Positions 14,141 through 18,772 of a stretch of 18,772 bases of DNA are shown here, in pieces. The position numbers and the translations under genes are program-made. Source of the stretch: an uncultured Clostridium sp. Its GTDB lineage: Bacteria > Bacillota > Clostridia > Lachnospirales > Lachnospiraceae. Numbering within the stretch: position 1 is the stretch's first letter; each line of letters starts with the position of its first letter. Where the stretch lies: assembly GCA_958349075.1 (NCBI GenBank), contig CATWBR010000021.1, forward strand, positions 1-18,772. The letters run 5' to 3'. The notes below the pieces were generated by a model. It was not told the origin of the DNA and did not search any database. It worked only from the letters and a program-made list of their open reading frames with translations.

Positions 14141-15604
14141 CTATTCCCGGTTGATTTCATTCCAGATTTCAGCATTTTGAATTCCCAGTTGTTCCGGATG
14201 AAAGACTGGACGGTTTGAACCGGCTTTACACTGTTTATCATAGTCCTTCAGAGCAATAAAGGCCGGCTTTGAAATCAGCAAAATCAAAATCAGATTAAAC
14301 CATGCCATGATACCGCCAAAAAGGTCTGCAAGATTCCAGGCTGTTTCAGCCTGAGCGATACAGCCCCAGAAAGCAGAAACAAGAAGTATGAACCGGGCTG
14401 CTATGGTATATCTTTTTTGTGTGTTTTGTTTGAGGTGACGAATGAGATAGTTTAAAGAGGCTTCCGCCTGGAAATAGCCCCCGTATAAAGTTGTGAAGGC
14501 AAGCAGCACAAGCAGGACTGCCATAATGATATTTCCAAATGGAAGTACAGAGTTTACCGCTGCCTGTATAAATCCAGCTTCTGCATCTGCTCCGGGAAGA
14601 TTTTCCACAAGCAGTGTCACCCCGTCCGCTCCAACCACATTATAACTGCCGGTAAGCAGGATTACAAAGGCGGTTATAGAACATACCACTATCGTGTCTA
14701 AGTAAACGGAACAAGCCTGAAGAAGTCCCTGTTCTACCGGATGTCCCACGTCTGCAGCGGCGGCAAAAGGCGCTCCGGTCCCGAGCCCGGCTTCATTAGA
14801 GTATACGCCTCTCCTTACTCCCCATGCAATCATGCTGCCGGCAATCCCTCCAAATGCAGCATTTTTATTAAACGCACAGCTTACAATCAGAGTGAAAACG
14901 CCCGGCAGATTTTTTATATTCACAGCCAGAACGACGATAGCCACTACCGAATAGATAGCGCATAACAGCGGAACCAGATAGTTCGATACTCGGGCAATTC
15001 TTCGAATGCCCCCGAAAATAATATACCCCAGAACAGCCGTCATTAAAGCCGCAGTAGCTACCGGCGGAACGGAAAATGAATTTTGAAGTGATGCAGCTAT
15101 AACGTTTGACTGGATGCCGGGCGAACCTAAAAGGCAGCTTACAACAATAACAACTGCCATGACCGGCCCGTACCATTTAATTCCAAGTCCTTTCTCAGCG
15201 CAGTAGGAAGGTCCTCCCATAAACTCTCCGTTGATTTTTTCCTTATATATCTGGGCCAGTGTGGCTTCTATAAACGCAGACGCTGCTCCAATAATACCAA
15301 TGAGCCACATCCAAAATACTGCACCGGGACCGCCAAAAAATATGGCGGCTCCTACTCCTGAAATGTTTCCGGTACCAATGCGGACACCGGCAGAAACTAA
15401 AAACGCGTGGATAGATGAAATCCCCTGTTCCGCTTTGTTTGAACTTGGCTTTTTAAGCAATCGTATCATCTGAGGCAGCAGACGAAGCTGAACAAACCGG
15501 CTCCGCAAAGTAAAGTAGAGGCCTGCTGAAACCAGAAGTACTACTAAAGCATCATGCCACACAATACCGACCAAAAAGCCAATTACGTAATTTATACACT
15601 CCAT
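14141..15604 (-). CDS. AGCS family sodium:amino-acid (alanine/glycine) symporter
   Basis: This 487-residue polytopic membrane protein has about ten to eleven hydrophobic helices. It has the AGCS signature GTGNISGVGAAIFFGGPGAV with FWMW (about 77-100) and VYSNEAGLGTGAPFAAAA near 269-286, both lining the transport path in AgcS structures. AGCS proteins bring in alanine, glycine or related small amino acids with Na+; side-chain and D/L preference cannot be told from this sequence. It starts 12 bp after the first oxidoreductase stop, with AAGGAGG directly behind that stop, and is followed after 29 bp by the second oxidoreductase, so all three are co-transcribed. Context suggests it supplies the substrate of the two flanking enzymes. 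The C-terminal tail (about 455-487) is polar and cytoplasmic. Confidence 0.93.
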   Translation of the reverse strand: MECINYVIGFLVGIVWHDALVVLLVSAGLYFTLRSRFVQLRLLPQMIRLLKKPSSNKAEQGISSIHAFLVSAGVRIGTGNISGVGAAIFFGGPGAVFWMWLIGIIGAASAFIEATLAQIYKEKINGEFMGGPSYCAEKGLGIKWYGPVMAVVIVVSCLLGSPGIQSNVIAASLQNSFSVPPVATAALMTAVLGYIIFGGIRRIARVSNYLVPLLCAIYSVVAIVVLAVNIKNLPGVFTLIVSCAFNKNAAFGGIAGSMIAWGVRRGVYSNEAGLGTGAPFAAAADVGHPVEQGLLQACSVYLDTIVVCSITAFVILLTGSYNVVGADGVTLLVENLPGADAEAGFIQAAVNSVLPFGNIIMAVLLVLLAFTTLYGGYFQAEASLNYLIRHLKQNTQKRYTIAARFILLVSAFWGCIAQAETAWNLADLFGGIMAWFNLILILLISKPAFIALKDYDKQCKAGSNRPVFHPEQLGIQNAEIWNEINRE

Positions 15605-15616
15605 AGCAGCCTCCTT

Positions 15617-17569
15617 TTACTCTATCCTCGCGCCGGCATTATACCCTTCATATACAGCGTCATGAATTTTTCTCGCTTTTTTACAATCCCCCACCTTCCA
15701 CAGCTCCTTTGAGCAGCTTCTGAAGGATTCGGCCTCAGAATAAAGAGCTCTGACTCCGGCGGCAATGATAACGGTCTTTCCTGAAACTGTAAGCTCCTTC
15801 TCCTTCCTAAGAATATGGACTCCGTCCTCTAAAATCTCTTTACACTCCGAGGAAGTGTATACGGTTACTCCCAATGATGCCAGCTCTTTCCTGATTGCCT
15901 GATTATGCAGGTATGGAGCGTCGCGGCAAAGCTCAGGCTTCATTTCTACCAGCGTCACATTTTTTCCCTGGCCGGCTAAAAGGATCGCTTCTTCGCAGCC
16001 TACCAGTCCGCCGCCTACGATAACCACCTCATCGGATACGTCCTCCATATGTTCATGCATGCCAACGGCAAGCACCACATTTTCCCTGTCAATGCCGGGT
16101 ATCGGAGGTACAATGGGAACTGCCCCCATTGCAGCTATTACATAATCCGGATGCAGAGAGCCGACCAGCTCCGGCGTTGCCTCCGTCCCCAACATCACGC
16201 GTATGTTCCGTTCATTTACGCGACGGATAAGTACATTCATAAATCGATACAAGTCCTGTTTAAATGGGACATACTGTGAAAATTTAACCGCGCCTCCCAG
16301 GCGTGCTTCTTTCTCTATCAGGACAGGGTGATGCCCTCTGTCTGCCAGCTTGATAGCTGCCTGCATCCCGGCAGGGCCGCCGCCTATCACTACAACTGTT
16401 TTGGGTTCCTTGGCATCATGCACAAACTGTTCATAAAATTCGTGTCCGGCAGTTGGGTTCACAGCACAACGGATAATTCTGGAGCAGTATTTAATGTAGG
16501 GCACAAAGGATTCGCTGATACATGCATTGCACCGTTGACACGGGGTAACATCATCAGCCCGTCCGTCCCGGATCTTGTTAGGCAGGTCGGGATCGGCAAT
16601 AATCGGTCTTGCCATACAGACAATATCCGCCTTCCCGCCGGCGATAATTTCCTCAATCAGATCCGGATCGCCGAGCGCTCCAACCGTGGCAACCGGTGTT
16701 TTTACTTCTTTTTTAATTGCTTCCGCCAGGTATGCATTGCAGCCATGCTTCAGGAAAAGGGAAGGAAACATATGCAGGTTTGTTTCAGGGTAGTGGAAAG
16801 TTCCGGAGGATACGTGAATCAAATCAACCTTTCCGTCGATGAGTTTAGCGAACTCAATTTGGTCTTCCAGCGTCAGGCCACCCTCAACCAGCTCAGATCC
16901 GCTCATACGGAATTCGATGATCAGATCTTTTCCGCACCGCTCCCGGATGGCATCTATTACCATCAGAGACATTCTGGCTCTGTTTCCCAGGCTTCCGCCA
17001 TATTTATCTGTTCGGCGGTTGTTGAGCGGCGAAAGAAACTCATGCAGCAGCCATCCATGGCCGCCATGAATCGTAATCATCTCAACTCCTCCGTAAACGG
17101 CAACCTCGGCTGCGTCGGCGAAGCGCTTTACAATATACCTGATTGTTTCTTCATCCAACTCAGTATAGGGTTTTCCCAAATGGCCTTCGGCTGCACTGGG
17201 CGCCCAGATGGTTCCGTCATAATAGAGTGGATTGCTTCGCCCGCCCGGATGAACAAGCTCAATCGCAGGAATGGCATTATGACGTTTGATGGCGTCAGTG
17301 GCCATGAGGAGAGACGGGAGCACTTCGGGATCGTCGAGGGCGATGCAAAGCTCATGAGAAATCCCGGTCTTTAGGTCGATTCTGGCTTCCCCCATGTTGA
17401 CAATTGCGGCGCCGCCCCGGGCCTTCGCTTCATAGGCCGCAACATTCTCCGGAGTCAGATAAGCCTGCGGGGTTAAATTGGAAAGAGCCATGGGCGCAGC
17501 TTCAATCCGGTTCTTTAAATATCGGCTTCCGATTTTAATCGGTTCAAAAATGTGAGAATACGTTTTCAT
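15617..17569 (-). CDS. Old-yellow-enzyme/FAD/4Fe-4S oxidoreductase (1), TMADH/enoate-reductase superfamily
   Basis: This is the first operon gene, about 650 residues. The FMN barrel (about 5-345) carries HGGHGWLLHEFLSPLNNRR with TDKYGGS after it (about 168-193); then CQRCNAC (about 344-350) with two further Cys (about 362 and 368, the latter in RCAVNP). A FAD/NAD domain contains VVVIGGGPAGMQAA (about 392-405) and VVIVGGGLVGCEEA (about 515-528). It shares the architecture of the downstream oxidoreductase but differs clearly in sequence, so the two probably catalyse different steps or act on different forms of one substrate. As there, Trp replaces the usual Tyr after HGGHG. The loop before the last cluster Cys is about 5 residues longer than in trimethylamine dehydrogenase and has an extra Cys. 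An in-frame TTG (17570-17572) precedes the ATG, but GGAGG spacing (7 nt) favours the ATG. Confidence 0.9.
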   Translation of the reverse strand: MKTYSHIFEPIKIGSRYLKNRIEAAPMALSNLTPQAYLTPENVAAYEAKARGGAAIVNMGEARIDLKTGISHELCIALDDPEVLPSLLMATDAIKRHNAIPAIELVHPGGRSNPLYYDGTIWAPSAAEGHLGKPYTELDEETIRYIVKRFADAAEVAVYGGVEMITIHGGHGWLLHEFLSPLNNRRTDKYGGSLGNRARMSLMVIDAIRERCGKDLIIEFRMSGSELVEGGLTLEDQIEFAKLIDGKVDLIHVSSGTFHYPETNLHMFPSLFLKHGCNAYLAEAIKKEVKTPVATVGALGDPDLIEEIIAGGKADIVCMARPIIADPDLPNKIRDGRADDVTPCQRCNACISESFVPYIKYCSRIIRCAVNPTAGHEFYEQFVHDAKEPKTVVVIGGGPAGMQAAIKLADRGHHPVLIEKEARLGGAVKFSQYVPFKQDLYRFMNVLIRRVNERNIRVMLGTEATPELVGSLHPDYVIAAMGAVPIVPPIPGIDRENVVLAVGMHEHMEDVSDEVVIVGGGLVGCEEAILLAGQGKNVTLVEMKPELCRDAPYLHNQAIRKELASLGVTVYTSSECKEILEDGVHILRKEKELTVSGKTVIIAAGVRALYSEAESFRSCSKELWKVGDCKKARKIHDAVYEGYNAGARIE

Positions 17570-17572
17570 CAA

Positions 17573-17883
17573 GTTGCCTCCTTTACTGTACTGTTGTAAG
17601 AAAATTCTAACAATGAAGGGGGACGAAAGCCATTAAATATATTGCTCTTAGTTATCAAATTTTTGCCATAAAAGCTTTTGTTTCATGCCTCACAGAAAAC
17701 GGCATTCCGGACTTTTGACACTTTCTAACGGGGTTGGTCTGCCATGTTTTTTTGTCACGCAGGCACCGTGCACAGGAACTGCGCCGGTCAGCAATAGATA
17801 AACTGTATCTAATAGTTCTTCCAAACATATAGATTATCAGATGCATATAAATCATTTTTTTAGAACAGTAACGGGCAGAAATA
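17573..17883. other. Upstream region of the catabolic operon, no clear gene
   Basis: This ~310-bp spacer should hold the operon promoter. On the minus strand a loose candidate is TTGATA followed about 15 bp later by TTTAAT, near 17634-17660; TTAGAAT near 17606 is another -10-like box without a good -35. A TTAC-N9-GTAA inverted repeat sits right before the ribosome site and could be a regulator site. A 91-codon minus-strand frame here has no ribosome site or recognisable domain. Confidence 0.35.
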
Positions 17884-18057
17884 TTGGTTTTTGTGGGAAA
17901 TACAAGGCTTGGAAGGGCAGGTGATGCCAAAAGAAAATTGGTTAAAAAAGCAATAAAGAGTCATTCTGCTAAAAATCTTCTGGAAAGATATTTCAACACA
18001 AGAAGTTCCGGGAAAAGATCTGCCGGCAGATATTACGCATATACTCTCCTAACTTAA
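17884..18057 (+). CDS. Possible small basic ORF or gene remnant
   Basis: A 57-codon plus-strand frame from TTG (17884) to TAA (18055-18057) encodes a basic peptide with GNTRLGRAGDAKRKLVKKAI near its start and a Ser/Arg/Tyr-rich end. The stop is directly followed by the first base of a strong terminator stem, as at the end of a real gene. A stop codon sits just upstream and there is no good ribosome site, so if genuine it may be the 3' remnant of a lost gene. I recognise no family; it could be chance. Confidence 0.25.
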   Translation: MVFVGNTRLGRAGDAKRKLVKKAIKSHSAKNLLERYFNTRSSGKRSAGRYYAYTLLT

Positions 18058-18098
18058 AAGGCGTCAATCCATAAAATGACTTAACGCCTTCTTTTTTT
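18058..18098. terminator. Bidirectional terminator after bioY
   Basis: AAGGCGT (18058-18064) pairs with ACGCCTT (18084-18090). The plus strand continues CTTTTTTT; the minus strand continues TTAAG after a CCTT arm. It lies 16 bp from the bioY stop. The stronger T run is on the plus strand, pointing to a present or former plus-strand transcript. Confidence 0.7.
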
Positions 18099-18113
18099 AT
18101 GTCCTTGACAAAA

Positions 18114-18713
18114 TCAGCGCATCCCCTGCGCCACAACCGGCCGGAGGCGTTTCGATACCATAACAGCCACGATGCAGAGAATATAGTCCGGCAGCATAGT
18201 CGGCAGGCAGTAAACGGCGAAAATGGCGCCCCATCCTACCGTATGCGGAGTCACAATTACAAAATGGGTAATAAAATAAAAATAGAGAATTCCCATTCCG
18301 TAATAAATTATATACCCTGCTGTTGCCGCAAAAAGACAGACTGCTGTTTTGTACGAATGCATCCACTCACATACTTTTCCCATGGCATACGCTGCCAGGG
18401 CAAAACCCAGAAGGAAACCAAAAGTAGGACGGATCAGATATCCCAGACCCCCTCCCCGTGCAAAAACAGGAATTCCCGAAAGTCCGACCAGCAGATAGAT
18501 TGCCACACTCCAAAATGCTTTTCTGGATCCCAGAAGAAGGCCTGCCAGCAAAACAAAAAACCACTGCAATGTAAAGTTCATGGTGTCCGCGCCCACCGGA
18601 ATGACAATTTTTATAAAGGCCCCAACCGCAATCAGGGAGGAAAGCAGTGCACAGACCGTCAAATCTCTCGCCGCTCCCCGGCTCTGCGCCATTGCTTTAT
18701 GTTTCTGATTCAT
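18114..18713 (-). CDS. bioY: Biotin ECF transporter S component BioY
   Basis: The 199-residue membrane protein has six hydrophobic helices and the BioY signatures GGGLGYLIRPTFGFLLGF (87-104) and LPDYILCIVAV near the C-terminus. BioY binds biotin in the inner membrane and imports it, normally with the shared EcfA/EcfA'/EcfT module encoded elsewhere. The ATG follows AAGAAGGTGAAGAGTGA, a moderate ribosome site. The gene stands alone in the window, with no birA, bioB or ecf genes beside it. A palindrome at 18754-18764 overlapping the likely -10 suggests control by a biotin-responsive repressor, but this is not established. Length is normal for the family. Confidence 0.95.
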   Translation of the reverse strand: MNQKHKAMAQSRGAARDLTVCALLSSLIAVGAFIKIVIPVGADTMNFTLQWFFVLLAGLLLGSRKAFWSVAIYLLVGLSGIPVFARGGGLGYLIRPTFGFLLGFALAAYAMGKVCEWMHSYKTAVCLFAATAGYIIYYGMGILYFYFITHFVIVTPHTVGWGAIFAVYCLPTMLPDYILCIVAVMVSKRLRPVVAQGMR

Positions 18714-18736
18714 TCACTCTTCACCTTCTTTCAATG

Positions 18737-18772
18737 TAACATTATGAGAAATATTGTACTACAATTATGTTA
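18737..18772 (-). promoter_or_regulatory. Possible promoter/operator of bioY
   Basis: Upstream of bioY are a perfect palindrome TTGTA-C-TACAA (18754-18764) and an outer inverted pair TAACAT (18737-18742) / ATGTTA (18767-18772). The minus-strand TACAAT inside is a plausible -10. It does not clearly match the BirA operator consensus, and the window edge cuts the -35 side. Confidence 0.35.

Noticed and set aside
16328..17374. 348-codon plus-strand open frame opposite the first oxidoreductase
   Set aside because: It is antisense to a gene with clear catalytic motifs, has no ribosome site and no recognisable domain; it is a codon-bias shadow.
17655..17675. TGGCA...TTTGAT upstream of the catabolic operon as a sigma-54 promoter
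   Set aside because: Spacing between the GG and G elements is one base short and the GC of the -12 box is missing; the adjacent regulator also lacks a sigma-54 activator domain.
17655..17930. 91-codon minus-strand frame upstream of the catabolic operon
   Set aside because: No ribosome site, unusual Cys/Arg/Lys composition and no domain; it occupies the region expected to be the operon promoter.

Overview
The window looks like chromosomal DNA from a Gram-positive, low-to-moderate GC gut-type Clostridia, most likely a Lachnospiraceae-like anaerobe. This is inferred from strong AGGAGG ribosome sites, Firmicutes-type genes (mreB/mbl, recD2, comF, bioY, a short choline-binding-like repeat protein), a YesN-like AraC regulator and flavin/Fe-S old-yellow-enzyme proteins. 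No rRNA, tRNA, CRISPR array or intact insertion sequence was found. Nearly all genes are on the minus strand; the AraC-type regulator is the only convincing plus-strand gene.

Region 1 (1-6934, minus strand) is a housekeeping block. From a good promoter at 6907-6934 it runs MreB/Mbl-like actin, RecD2 helicase and ComF (the last two overlap by 4 bp). It continues into a YcxB-like membrane protein with a long acidic tail, a GNAT acetyltransferase, a small secreted choline-binding-repeat protein and a small membrane protein, and closes at a strong terminator at about 55-95.

Region 2 (6935-10624) is an accessory patch. A plus-strand stretch at about 7007-7163 has a perfect TATAAT, four hairpins (two with GAAA tetraloops), an unpaired C6 run and a terminator, and looks like a free-standing small RNA of about 144 nt. 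It is followed by an AAA+/STAND-type ATPase of unknown role and a two-gene ThrE/YjjPB-type exporter. Upstream of the exporter lie two gene remnants: the promoter and first ~27 codons of a second copy of the same ATPase, and the last ~50 codons of a PdxA-family dehydrogenase. The exporter may now use the promoter left by the lost ATPase copy.

Region 3 (10625-17640) is a catabolic module. The AraC/YesN-type regulator converges on a tight three-gene minus-strand operon: an old-yellow-enzyme/FAD/4Fe-4S oxidoreductase, an AGCS sodium:amino-acid symporter, and a second, divergent oxidoreductase of the same architecture. A bidirectional terminator separates the regulator from the operon. The layout suggests sodium-coupled uptake of a small amino-acid-like compound and its redox conversion in the cytoplasm; the substrate cannot be read from sequence. 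Both enzymes carry Trp where classical old yellow enzymes have the proton-donating Tyr, and both have trimethylamine-dehydrogenase-like CxxCxxC spacing.

Region 4 (17641-18772) is a ~540-bp gene-poor stretch ending in a bidirectional terminator, followed by the biotin ECF transporter component BioY with a palindrome overlapping its likely promoter.
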